NCBI GenBank assembly: GCA_021604645.1
Contig: BQJJ01000003.1
Location: forward strand, 240,551 to 304,550
DNA: 64,000 nucleotides
Direction of reading: 5' to 3'
Source: Methyloligella sp.
GTDB taxonomy: Bacteria > Pseudomonadota > Alphaproteobacteria > Rhizobiales > HXMU1428-3
The position numbers were made by a program, and so were the translations under genes. The notes under the pieces are model-generated. The model worked only from the letters and a program-made list of their open reading frames with translations, was not told where the DNA came from and ran no database searches. Positions 1-7,907 of this stretch are shown one piece after another. Position 1 is the stretch's first letter. Each line of letters begins with the position of its first letter.

Positions 1-211
1 CTGATTGGGCTTCAAGGATGAGGGCATCATGCAAACAATCTGTTGCTATATGACCAACAGATTCTCCGATCTCATTTATTGCCATTTGAGCACCAATTGG
101 GCGTGGTGATGAGCCTTCTCTATCAACCAGCGTGATGAGTGTTGTTTGAAGACCTTGTTGTTGCCAACTCAAAAGCTGCGGAATAACATTTTCAACAAAA
201 GTGTATTTATG
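1..211 (-). CDS. XdhC/CoxI-family molybdenum hydroxylase maturation protein, N-terminal part only
   Basis: The minus strand from about 211 to the window edge is an open frame resembling the N-terminus of XdhC/CoxI proteins. A helix (VIPQLLSWQQQG) is followed by a strand and the family-typical segment EGSSPRPIGAQMA. XdhC proteins help load sulfurated molybdenum cofactor into molybdenum hydroxylases. The gene lies about 70 bases downstream of such an enzyme on the same strand, so it is probably the last gene of that operon. The 3' end is outside the window. The start is uncertain: no in-frame ATG or GTG precedes the conserved part, although GGAGGAG (226-220) sits where a ribosome binding site would be expected. 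An in-frame TTG at 172-170 is the only standard alternative. Confidence 0.7.
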
Positions 212-281
212 AAAGCTTTGCTCTCCTCCCTCTGTGTGTGGGAGGAGAGTGTTTCTATTGTTTGATGATTGTTGGTGTTTT

Positions 282-2483
282 TTAAGCAAAATCAACACCG
301 TTTTCATTTAAAGGTAGTTTCAATAAGGGTTTGCCTGTCAGTGCCATGATGGCATTGGCCAGCGCTGGCCCCGCCGGTGGGACGCCTGGTTCACCAACAC
401 CTGTTGGTGCTTCAACTGAAGGTGTTATATGAACTTCGATTTTGCCAATGTCATTGATGCGTAATGGTTCATAATCAGGGAAGTTTTCCTGCTCTACAAG
501 ACCGTCATTCAGAGTGATTTGGTTGCGCATAACTGCCCCCAGGCCATAGCCGATACCGCCTTCCATTTGCGCTTTAATGACGTCTGGATTAACAGCTACG
601 CCGCAATCAACTGTGCAGACCACTCTCTCAATTTTGATATCACCATCGTTGGAAGAAATTTCGATGACTTGTGCCACATAAGAGCCAAAAGATTTATGAG
701 CGGCAATTCCTCGTGCCCACCCCTTTGGAAGTGGTTTGCTCCATTCAGCTTTTTCTGCTGCAAGTTTAATTACACCAGCCAGTCTTTTTTGGTCTTTATT
801 GCCTGACTTTAGGTAGTTTAGACGGAATTGAACAGGATCTTTTTCAGCTGCTTTCGCGGCTAAATCCATGGAGACTTCTTTCACATAGGCTGTATGGCTG
901 TGGCCAACAGAGCGCCACCAAAGAACTGGAACTGGTGAGACCCAATCCGTTAGACCGACTGAAAGGGCTGGTATTTCATATTCGGCATCAGCAAGCCCCT
1001 CAACGGAAGTGTGATCAACACCGTCTTTAACCAAAGCTTTCTCAAAGGGGGTACCTTTGACGATAGATTGTGAGACGACGTGGTGGTTCCAGCCAGAAAT
1101 TTCTCCTTTATCTGAAAGACCAATTTTAACACTGTGTGCTGCCATTGGGCGAAAATAGCCGCCAGCTAAATCATCTTCTCTGGTCCAGACAAGTTTGACA
1201 GCTTTTTTTCCGCCTTGCAGTTTGAATGCTAGTGCTGCTTCTGTAGCGTAATCACTTTTGGCTGTCGCTCTTCGGCCAAATGACCCGCCGGCATAATAAG
1301 TTTTTATTTCAACTTGATCTGGTTTCAGCCCCAGTATTTTAGCGACTGTTGGATGGACTAGCCCTGGAAATTGACAACCATCATGTACCGTTACTTTTCC
1401 ATTATCATGAGGTTCTATGACGCAATTTAAAGGTTCCATTGGTGCATGTGCTAAATAGGGGAGTAAAAATTCAGCTTCTACTTTTTTGGAGGCAGAAGCA
1501 ATGGCAGCATTTGTTTTTTCAAAATCATTGTCTTTGCGCGCTTGTAATTTGGGTGCTTTTTTCAGAGTTTCAAGATGGGTTTTTCCGATTTCTTTTGTTG
1601 ATCTGTTTTCTGCTTTGGAATTATCCCATTTGGCTTCAATGGCTTTGCGGGCAGAAATTGCGGCCCAGGTCGATGTTGCATAGACTGCAATGCCGTCTTT
1701 TGTTGGCATGGCTTTGGCATTCAGAAAGCCACTGATTTTAATGGCTTTTTCAGTTTCAAAGCTGAGTAGTGTTCCACCAAATCGGGGGCTTCTTAAGATA
1801 ACGGCATAGACCATGTTAGGGAGTTTTACATCCATTGCGAACAGGGCTGTGCCATCGGTTTTGTCAATGTTGTCTTTACGAAATAATTCTGTTTTACCGA
1901 TTAAATTAAATTGATCAGCTGTTTTTAAAGTTGGTTTTTCTGGAAGAGGTAATTTAGCGGCATCAGCTATTAACTCACCGAAATGGGCAGATTTATCTCC
2001 TGCTCTGACCATTCCTTTTTCAACTGAAATGTCTTTTGGCTTAAGTCCCCATTTTGCTGCAGCTGCTTGTACCAGAAGTGCCCTGACTGCTGCACCTGCT
2101 GTTCTGTATTGAATATAAGAATTGGCAATGGCTGTTGAACCGCCTGTACCTTGCGCTCCGAATGCCAGGTTTTTGTATTTTTCATGATCAGCTGGTGCAA
2201 ATTCGATTGCTATTTTGTCCCAATCAGCGTCGAGTTCTTCGGCAACCAAGGTTGTGAGGCCTGTTGTTGTGCCTTGTCCCATTTCAAAATGCTTGAGAAT
2301 GATTGTAACCGTTCCATCAATTGCGATTTTTACGAATGGATTGAGAGGTGTTAAATCTGATTTTTCAGCTGCATTTGCTATGGTATGTGAGAGGATGCCA
2401 TTAGTATTGTAGCCGATGAACAGAGCGGTTCCTGTTGCGGCAATGCCTTTTAGCAGATTTCTTCTTGAGGTTTGAATTGTCAT
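282..2483 (-). CDS. Molybdopterin-binding subunit of a molybdenum hydroxylase (isoquinoline 1-oxidoreductase beta-like)
   Basis: A 733-residue large subunit of the xanthine dehydrogenase/aldehyde oxidoreductase superfamily, closest in organisation to IorB-type enzymes. It would hydroxylate an N-heterocycle or aldehyde with water and pass electrons to the [2Fe-2S] partner. The N-terminus TSRRNLLKG followed by a hydrophobic stretch is a twin-arginine signal, so the complex is probably exported folded. The C-terminal GVGEPGVPPAGPALANAI block holds the conserved active-site glutamate (about Glu698). The start is supported by GGAGG a few bases upstream. It lies three bases after the small-subunit gene and is followed by an xdhC-like gene, which indicates one operon. 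The substrate cannot be told from sequence. No cytochrome c subunit, common in this family, is visible. Confidence 0.9.
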   Translation of the reverse strand: MTIQTSRRNLLKGIAATGTALFIGYNTNGILSHTIANAAEKSDLTPLNPFVKIAIDGTVTIILKHFEMGQGTTTGLTTLVAEELDADWDKIAIEFAPADHEKYKNLAFGAQGTGGSTAIANSYIQYRTAGAAVRALLVQAAAAKWGLKPKDISVEKGMVRAGDKSAHFGELIADAAKLPLPEKPTLKTADQFNLIGKTELFRKDNIDKTDGTALFAMDVKLPNMVYAVILRSPRFGGTLLSFETEKAIKISGFLNAKAMPTKDGIAVYATSTWAAISARKAIEAKWDNSKAENRSTKEIGKTHLETLKKAPKLQARKDNDFEKTNAAIASASKKVEAEFLLPYLAHAPMEPLNCVIEPHDNGKVTVHDGCQFPGLVHPTVAKILGLKPDQVEIKTYYAGGSFGRRATAKSDYATEAALAFKLQGGKKAVKLVWTREDDLAGGYFRPMAAHSVKIGLSDKGEISGWNHHVVSQSIVKGTPFEKALVKDGVDHTSVEGLADAEYEIPALSVGLTDWVSPVPVLWWRSVGHSHTAYVKEVSMDLAAKAAEKDPVQFRLNYLKSGNKDQKRLAGVIKLAAEKAEWSKPLPKGWARGIAAHKSFGSYVAQVIEISSNDGDIKIERVVCTVDCGVAVNPDVIKAQMEGGIGYGLGAVMRNQITLNDGLVEQENFPDYEPLRINDIGKIEVHITPSVEAPTGVGEPGVPPAGPALANAIMALTGKPLLKLPLNENGVDFA

Positions 2484-2486
2484 GTC

Positions 2487-2948
2487 TTAAGCCTCCAAAT
2501 TTGATGCTGCTAAATGAATGGCGGCTCTGATACGTTGGTAAGTTGCACAGCGACAAGCATTGCCTTGCATGGCCGTATCAATGTCTTGGTCTGTTGGTTT
2601 TGTGTTTTCACTTAAGAGACCCACCGCAGACATGATTTGTCCTGACTGGCAGTATCCACATTGCACGACATTTAAGTCTCGCCATGCGTCTTGGACTGCT
2701 TTTGAAACTTCGCCTGATAATCCTTCAATGGTTGTGATTTTTGATTGTTCGACATCTTGTATATTCGTTTGGCATGAACGGACTGGTTTGCCGTTAATGT
2801 GAACGGTGCAGGCACCGCAGGCTGCCACACCGCAGCCAAATTTAGTGCCTGTTAAATTGAGTTCATCACGAATGACCCAGAGAAGGGGCGTGTCTTCAGG
2901 GACGTCTACCTTTTTATCTTCTCCGTTGATATTGAGGATAACTGACAT
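2487..2948 (-). CDS. [2Fe-2S] iron-sulfur subunit of the molybdenum hydroxylase (IorA/CoxS-like)
   Basis: A 153-residue small subunit that carries two [2Fe-2S] clusters and moves electrons away from the molybdenum site of the adjacent large subunit. The N-terminal plant-ferredoxin-like domain has Cys39, Cys44, Cys47 and Cys59 (FGCGVAACGACTVHING). The C-terminal helical domain has CGYCQSGQ (Cys97, Cys100) and ACRCATY (Cys132, Cys134). Start chosen at 2948 (MSVILN): AGGAG lies ten bases upstream, whereas for the ATG nine bases further up (2957) it would be only one base away. The stop is three bases before the large-subunit start, so translation is probably coupled. Confidence 0.93.
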   Translation of the reverse strand: MSVILNINGEDKKVDVPEDTPLLWVIRDELNLTGTKFGCGVAACGACTVHINGKPVRSCQTNIQDVEQSKITTIEGLSGEVSKAVQDAWRDLNVVQCGYCQSGQIMSAVGLLSENTKPTDQDIDTAMQGNACRCATYQRIRAAIHLAASNLEA

Positions 2949-3200
2949 AGACTTCATGCTCCTATGAATGTGCGACAGCTTTATTAAGAGTGTTTTTGAC
3001 CCGAGAGCTCAGCTTAGATTTTGTGAGTGGGACTTTTATGAGTTTGTTTTCATCATAATGTAATGATGCCCATTATCAAGCTTTAGTTTTGCAAGTCACA
3101 ATTAGTTGAGTGGGTTTTGGAGACTAATTTTCATAAAAATAGTTTGGCGAAATTATGTTACAAGGATGAAGCTTTTGTTGTGTCTTATGCTTTTCTTTAT

Positions 3201-4076
3201 TTAATCCAAGAGTTCATCAGCCCTTACTTTTTCTCTCTCTGCTTTTTCATGTGCTTCGAGTGAGCGGCCAAAGAGTTGCTTGGTGCGCTCGACACCGCCT
3301 ATGACGCCGGGTTCTAGGGTATATGCGAAAATGGCTGTGTGTCTTTGACTTTTTCCTTCTACAGGACTGACGTGGTGTAAAGCGTATCTGCCTTTAAAAA
3401 GTTGTAGATCCCCGACTTCGAGGGAAATGTCATTGACCTTTGGGTGAGGTGTATTTCCATTAAGGAGGATTTCTTTGACGGCCTCTAAGTTTTCATTTCC
3501 TGGCGTGCGAATTACTGGGCTGTAGCGGAAATCACCTCCCTTTTCGGACTTCTTGGTGAGGAGGCTTACTGTGAATTCATTGATGTCATAATGCCAGGGA
3601 TGAGCGCAGCCTGGATTTAATACGTTGAGGCAAAGCCCGGCAAGCGGATCTGCTAATTGATAGAGTTTTTCGTATTGAAAACAATCAGCTAAAAACCGAG
3701 AAAAAAGCGCATTGTTAAATAATTGATGAATGATATCTGTTTCAGGAATGAGATCACGGGCTACAAAAGCGTTTTCTCTTTGCATGGTGATTTTGGCCGG
3801 ATGGTCATCTGGTAAATCTGCATCTAATGGAACATTATAGGCATTGACTGTTTCTTGTTTGTAGTAAGCCTGAGGTGCGACTTGCTCTCCTTGTTGTTCT
3901 ATCTTGTCATGCCATTCGGCTTTGATAAAACTTTTCAAGACAGCACAACCTTTCACTTCCAGGTCATTGCGTAGTTTTTTTATGAGGTCTTTGTAAGCAT
4001 TCGTTTCAGGATTTAAGAGGGGATATTCAGAACTGTTTGTAAATTGTTCTAGGAATAAAGGATCGTTTTCTTTCAT
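3201..4076 (-). CDS. Fe(II)/2-oxoglutarate-dependent oxygenase resembling the HalD/BesD family
   Basis: A 291-residue protein with the facial-triad pattern of a non-haem iron/2-oxoglutarate oxygenase: HPWHYDINEF gives His162 and Asp164, ALHHVSP gives the distal histidine (234 or 235), and Arg245 in QRHTAIFAY fits the 2-oxoglutarate carboxylate binder. The overall layout resembles the HalD/BesD family, some members of which chlorinate free amino acids. True halogenases of that group replace the acidic iron ligand with glycine or alanine. Here the aspartate is present, so hydroxylation is expected. The start has GAGG six bases upstream. It is divergent from a carnitine acyltransferase gene with 91 bases between, suggesting shared control. 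The substrate is unknown; an amino acid or betaine is an inference. Confidence 0.7.
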   Translation of the reverse strand: MKENDPLFLEQFTNSSEYPLLNPETNAYKDLIKKLRNDLEVKGCAVLKSFIKAEWHDKIEQQGEQVAPQAYYKQETVNAYNVPLDADLPDDHPAKITMQRENAFVARDLIPETDIIHQLFNNALFSRFLADCFQYEKLYQLADPLAGLCLNVLNPGCAHPWHYDINEFTVSLLTKKSEKGGDFRYSPVIRTPGNENLEAVKEILLNGNTPHPKVNDISLEVGDLQLFKGRYALHHVSPVEGKSQRHTAIFAYTLEPGVIGGVERTKQLFGRSLEAHEKAEREKVRADELLD

Positions 4077-4167
4077 GCTTGCCTCATTTAAGATAAAAAA
4101 CAGTCAAACACATCTGTAGCTATCATTCAGGATGGTTTGTATCTTAATTTATCAATAGGGGAGATGA

Positions 4168-6048
4168 ATGAGTAATTCAACAGTTAGCACAATGGGCGAG
4201 AGTGAAGAGGGTACTTTTTCTTTTGAAGAGACGTTACCAAAAGTTCCTCTGCCTGAATTGGATGTTACCAAAGAAAAATTTATTGAATGGTGCCAACCGC
4301 TTTTAAATCAAGATGAATTAAATGAAACAAAAGAAGCGGTTGAGAAATTCACTAAAAAAGGTGGCTTGGGTGAAAAACTCCATCAAGCTCTTGGTGAATT
4401 TGATAATCATAAAGATACGAAAAGCTGGCTGGATGTTTTTTGGCCGTCTCGTTATTTGGGACGCCGGGATCCGATTGCGCTGAATGCTAATTTTTTCTTT
4501 TTGTTTCGTCATGAAGAGCTCTCTCAATCACAACGAGCGGCTAAAATAGCGGCATCTGCCTTAGGGTATAAGTTGTTGCTTGATAAAGAGAAAATCCCGG
4601 TTGCGAAAATTAAAGATAACCCTTTATCTATGGATCAGGTGAAGTATCTTTTTTCTGCGACACGTATTCCAGGGAAGATGCAAGATTCTCTGCGTAGTTT
4701 TTATAGCGAGGCGCAGCCAGGGCCCTCTACTGCACGACATATTTTAGTTTTTTCTAATGCTAAAATTTATGTTCTTGATGTAGTGGCAGAAAATGGCACG
4801 CCGCACAGCTATGCAGATATTGAAGCTGGAATGTCTGCTATTCTTGAAACTAGTGCTGGTGAACGAGATGAGACCTCTGTAGGGCATCTCACGACTATGC
4901 GCCGGGCTGAGTGGGCAGAGACAAGAGAAACTCTGAAATCTGCTTCATCAGAGAACCAAGTCAATCTTGATCTTATAGAAACAGCGCTTTTTTCTATCAA
5001 TCTTGATGATGTTTCACCTGCGAGCGATTTGGAAGCTTGTGATAACCTTTTACATGGTGGGCCGGGTAACCGTTGGTATGATACAGCTTTGCAACTTATT
5101 GTTTTTCAAAATGGAATGGCTGGTATCAATATTGAGCATTGCAGCTTGGATGGTACCACCATTTTAAATTTTGTTGATGCTATTTTGGAATGTGACCTTG
5201 CTAGCCTGGATGCACAATCTGGTGCTGTTACGCAGGGAACACCTTCATTCTCAAGGCTTGAATTTTCTTTAACGCCTGAGCTTGAGGGGATTGTTGGGAA
5301 AGCTTCTGATGATTTTAAAAATTTAAGACAGACTACCATTACGCGCTCTTATGATTTACCGGAGTGGGGCGGCAAGCATATTAAATCATTAGGAATGTCA
5401 CCTGATGCGTTTGCGCAATGTGCTATGCAATTAGCGCATTATAGGACCAAAGGCTTTATTGGGGCCACTTACGAATCTATTGCGACGAGGCAATATTGCC
5501 GAGGGCGAACAGAGGCGATGCGTACAGTGACGCCTGAGGTTTTCAAGTTTGTTGAAACCATAGAACGTTCTGGTGCTACAATAGATGAAAAAATAAATGC
5601 ATTTAAAACAGCGGCTTCTAAACATGTTGAGCGGGCGAAGCAATGCCAACAGGGGCAAGCACCTGAACAGCATCTTTGGGAATTGTTAAATATATATAAT
5701 AGAAACCCGGAATTATTTTCTGGTGGAGTTCTAGCGAAAATACTTGGTGGTAAGCTATCAAAATCGCAATGTGAGGCCGCTTTGAAATTATTTGAAAGCC
5801 CTGGTTGGATTAAAATGCGTCAGGATAGTTTGAGTACCAGTTCTGCTCCTTCGCCAACGATTTTATATTTTGGTTTTGGATCAACTGGTCCTGGTTGTAT
5901 TGGTGTTGGTTATTTGGTCCGCAATGATGTGATCAATTGCTATTTAAGTACGGCACAGGGTGAGGAGCAGGCGCTTGAGAATTTCATAAAGCATTTTGAG
6001 CTGGCTTTAACCGAGCTTTCTAATTTGTTGCAAAGCAAATTTGATTAG
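4168..6048 (+). CDS. Choline/carnitine O-acyltransferase family protein
   Basis: A 626-residue protein of the carnitine/choline acyltransferase family, which moves acyl groups between coenzyme A and an alcohol such as carnitine. The catalytic histidine lies in INIEHCSLDG (His324), matching the EHxxxDG signature. Further on, AQCAMQLAHYRTKG, then ATYESIATRQYCRGRTEAMR match the family's substrate-binding region (residues about 415-455). The C-terminal segment with GFGSTGPGCIGVGYLV is also typical. No signal peptide or membrane helix is seen, so it should be cytoplasmic. GGGGAG lies just upstream of the ATG. It is divergent from the oxygenase gene and convergent with a methyltransferase gene. Bacterial members are uncommon and the acyl acceptor is unproven. 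Confidence 0.85.
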   Translation: MSNSTVSTMGESEEGTFSFEETLPKVPLPELDVTKEKFIEWCQPLLNQDELNETKEAVEKFTKKGGLGEKLHQALGEFDNHKDTKSWLDVFWPSRYLGRRDPIALNANFFFLFRHEELSQSQRAAKIAASALGYKLLLDKEKIPVAKIKDNPLSMDQVKYLFSATRIPGKMQDSLRSFYSEAQPGPSTARHILVFSNAKIYVLDVVAENGTPHSYADIEAGMSAILETSAGERDETSVGHLTTMRRAEWAETRETLKSASSENQVNLDLIETALFSINLDDVSPASDLEACDNLLHGGPGNRWYDTALQLIVFQNGMAGINIEHCSLDGTTILNFVDAILECDLASLDAQSGAVTQGTPSFSRLEFSLTPELEGIVGKASDDFKNLRQTTITRSYDLPEWGGKHIKSLGMSPDAFAQCAMQLAHYRTKGFIGATYESIATRQYCRGRTEAMRTVTPEVFKFVETIERSGATIDEKINAFKTAASKHVERAKQCQQGQAPEQHLWELLNIYNRNPELFSGGVLAKILGGKLSKSQCEAALKLFESPGWIKMRQDSLSTSSAPSPTILYFGFGSTGPGCIGVGYLVRNDVINCYLSTAQGEEQALENFIKHFELALTELSNLLQSKFD

Positions 6049-6083
6049 AGCGTTCCGCCTTTTGATGAATTCAAGGAAACGCT
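6049..6083. repeat. Palindromic intergenic element (AGCGTT...AACGCT)
   Basis: A short inverted repeat with outer arms AGCGTT and AACGCT around a CCTTTTGA/TTCAAGG core, directly at the end of the acyltransferase gene. The layout resembles the short mosaic palindromes common between genes of Hyphomicrobiales. It may act as a terminator-like hairpin or be a mobile palindrome. Confidence 0.45.
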
Positions 6084-6090
6084 TAATTTT

Positions 6091-6206
6091 TCTCTCACGG
6101 CTATTTCACCGCTGAAGCGGTGAGCCTCCGAGGGGCGGTGCTAGGCACCGGACGCCCCTGGCGTCATGTCCTTCAGCCCGAAATGGGCTGAACTCCTTCT
6201 TCGTAT
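6091..6206 (+). repeat. Modular hairpin repeat, family B copy 1
   Basis: Begins TCTCTCACGGCTATT and ends CTCCTTCTTCGTAT, the same ends as copies at 34377, 34543 and (slightly diverged at the left) 62131. The interior holds three hairpins: TCACCGC/GCGGTGA (6106-6123), GGTGC/GCACC nested in AGGGGCG/CGCCCCT (6131-6159), and TCAGCCC/GGGCTGA (6173-6191). It sits between convergent genes and contains no reading frame. Confidence 0.7.
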
Positions 6207-6265
6207 AGAGGGGTGTTTTTTGAATCTATCTAAAAGCTGAATGCTTTAGAGCTTGTTTCAGTCAT

Positions 6266-7126
6266 TTAAAAGTAGGATTTTATGCCTTCAGGGAGTGATG
6301 TGAACTCAATTCCTGAAGGTAATGAAATGTAGAGGTGAGCATAATAGCTTCCCTCTGCTTCATAGTTTTCTGGATTGAGGCCCATTTCTATCAAACGCTC
6401 AAGAGTGCTTGTTTTTTCTTCTTTTGAGGCAAAACTTCTTTGACGGAATGGCATTTTTGATTTGTAGGTTTTATACCCATTTTTTGAAATTTCTTGTTCA
6501 ATCTTCTCAAAGGAAATGGTTCTAAGAACAAAGTGGGCCATGATTGGCTGTTTTGGCGTGAGTGAGTTTAAGAGCTCTTTGATTGTTTGATAGCCAACAT
6601 AACCGATGCAGCCTGTTGAAATGATTAAATCAGTATTTTCAATGATTTGTGTTTCAGTTTCAGTAAGCGTGCGTTCTTCAAAGTTTCCGCAAAGTTTGTT
6701 GTTTATAAGGTTGGTTTTTAAGGCATAATCCAGCGCGCGTTCTGATACATCTGCCCCTATTATGGTGATAGAATTTTTCTCGACCTGGTACCAGCTTTTA
6801 TCTTTTTTGATTAATTCATTTGATGTTGAGTTTTTAAGCTCACGGACTTTATAGCGCTCCAAGAGATCGTTCAGAGATTTTTTTGATTTTAGTAGAGCGC
6901 TATTCACTCCGTAAGAGCTACCCAAATCGATGAGTTTTATTTCTTTATTGGCTTTGTTTTTTTGAAGGAATGAAATTAGTTTCTCAAAAACAGGATTGGC
7001 TTCAGCTGGAATGCTATAATCTAATTCGGATAAGGCATTGTAGAAGTGAAGAGGGGTTTCTAGATCATATATATGATCTAAAACAACTTTCCCGGTGGCA
7101 TCGAGTTTGGTTGTGTCAAAATTCAT
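6266..7126 (-). CDS. Class I SAM-dependent methyltransferase
   Basis: A 286-residue protein with a Rossmann-type methyltransferase core: motif I is IKLIDLGSSYGVNSALL (about residues 63-79), an acidic strand end follows in IIGADVSERALDYAL, and IISTGCIGYV fits motif IV. The N-terminal 60 residues (YDLETPLHFYNALSELDYSIP) and the C-terminal lid (FRQRSFASKEE) are unlike ubiquitous methyltransferases such as UbiE, so the acceptor cannot be named. It ends next to the carnitine acyltransferase gene, separated only by hairpin repeats. A link to the oxygenase/acyltransferase pair is possible but unproven. No strong ribosome binding site is seen close to the ATG. Confidence 0.75.
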   Translation of the reverse strand: MNFDTTKLDATGKVVLDHIYDLETPLHFYNALSELDYSIPAEANPVFEKLISFLQKNKANKEIKLIDLGSSYGVNSALLKSKKSLNDLLERYKVRELKNSTSNELIKKDKSWYQVEKNSITIIGADVSERALDYALKTNLINNKLCGNFEERTLTETETQIIENTDLIISTGCIGYVGYQTIKELLNSLTPKQPIMAHFVLRTISFEKIEQEISKNGYKTYKSKMPFRQRSFASKEEKTSTLERLIEMGLNPENYEAEGSYYAHLYISLPSGIEFTSLPEGIKSYF

Positions 7127-7337
7127 TATGTTTACAGCACTGACCTTTTAGACGTTTGTTTTTCTTTTTAATCTGCAGGTAAAGTTTACAGAGTTTCTGC
7201 AGTCCAATTTCTTTGTCATGTCATGATACTTGCTTTTATTATAAAAGACACAAGTTATAAATTATTTTTCTTCCTTTTTTGGTACAAGAGTGCATAAGAA
7301 ATATTGTATAATTTTTTTTTGTGTGAAATGTTTCTCT

Positions 7338-7898
7338 ATGTCTGATCAGTCATTTGTCATTGCTTTTCCATACCTACCAGCTAGTGAGATGTTGCGAGCT
7401 TCTGAGACTATTATTTCAGATCAATTATCTCCCTGTGTTCTTTCTCAAGAAAACTTTGGATATGCCCCTGGCGTTAACTTCATTGAAGCTACTGTTTTTG
7501 ATGAGGAGCGTGTTGATATCATAAATTGTAATTTTGCCGATTTTTCTTCTAAGCTTCAGGTGAACGGGCTTGAGGTTTTGATTAATCGGCAATGTGTAGC
7601 CAATGCGTCTGGAGACTGGCAATTTATGCAATGTCCATCATGCTCTGAGATGTGCTCCTACTTAGATGAGTTTTCAGTCGTTCTTGATAATTGGTTAGCT
7701 AAAACTGGGAATGAGTTATTAAGCTGCAATGTTTGTAATATTGCTACTTCAGTTTCTCATTGGGGGTTTTTAAATGATATGGTGTTAGGGAATTTGATTT
7801 TACAATTTTGGAATTGGCCAGAAATATCTAAAGAGTTTTCTCAAAATTTATCCCAGCTTATTGGCTATGAAGCTAGAACGATTTCATGTCATTTATAA
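7338..7898 (+). CDS. Hypothetical protein with two cysteine pairs
   Basis: About 186 residues, not recognised. In the second half CPSCSEMC and, about 35 residues later, CNVCN could together form a zinc ribbon. The remainder is acidic and hydrophobic (FVIAFPYLP at the start, NLILQFWNWPEI near the end), without a signal peptide or clear membrane helix. The start is taken at MSDQSFVIAF (7338). A GTG at 7290 would add 16 residues, and neither has a strong ribosome binding site. The T-rich upstream region (7300-7322) is unlike a typical leader. It is convergent with the GGDEF-EAL gene, leaving only 9 bases between the stops. Confidence 0.5.
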   Translation: MSDQSFVIAFPYLPASEMLRASETIISDQLSPCVLSQENFGYAPGVNFIEATVFDEERVDIINCNFADFSSKLQVNGLEVLINRQCVANASGDWQFMQCPSCSEMCSYLDEFSVVLDNWLAKTGNELLSCNVCNIATSVSHWGFLNDMVLGNLILQFWNWPEISKEFSQNLSQLIGYEARTISCHL

Positions 7899-7907
7899 GC
7901 AATATTT

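Noticed and set aside
3201-4076. A radical halogenase activity
   Set aside because: The iron-binding aspartate is present, so halide cannot take its place in the usual way.
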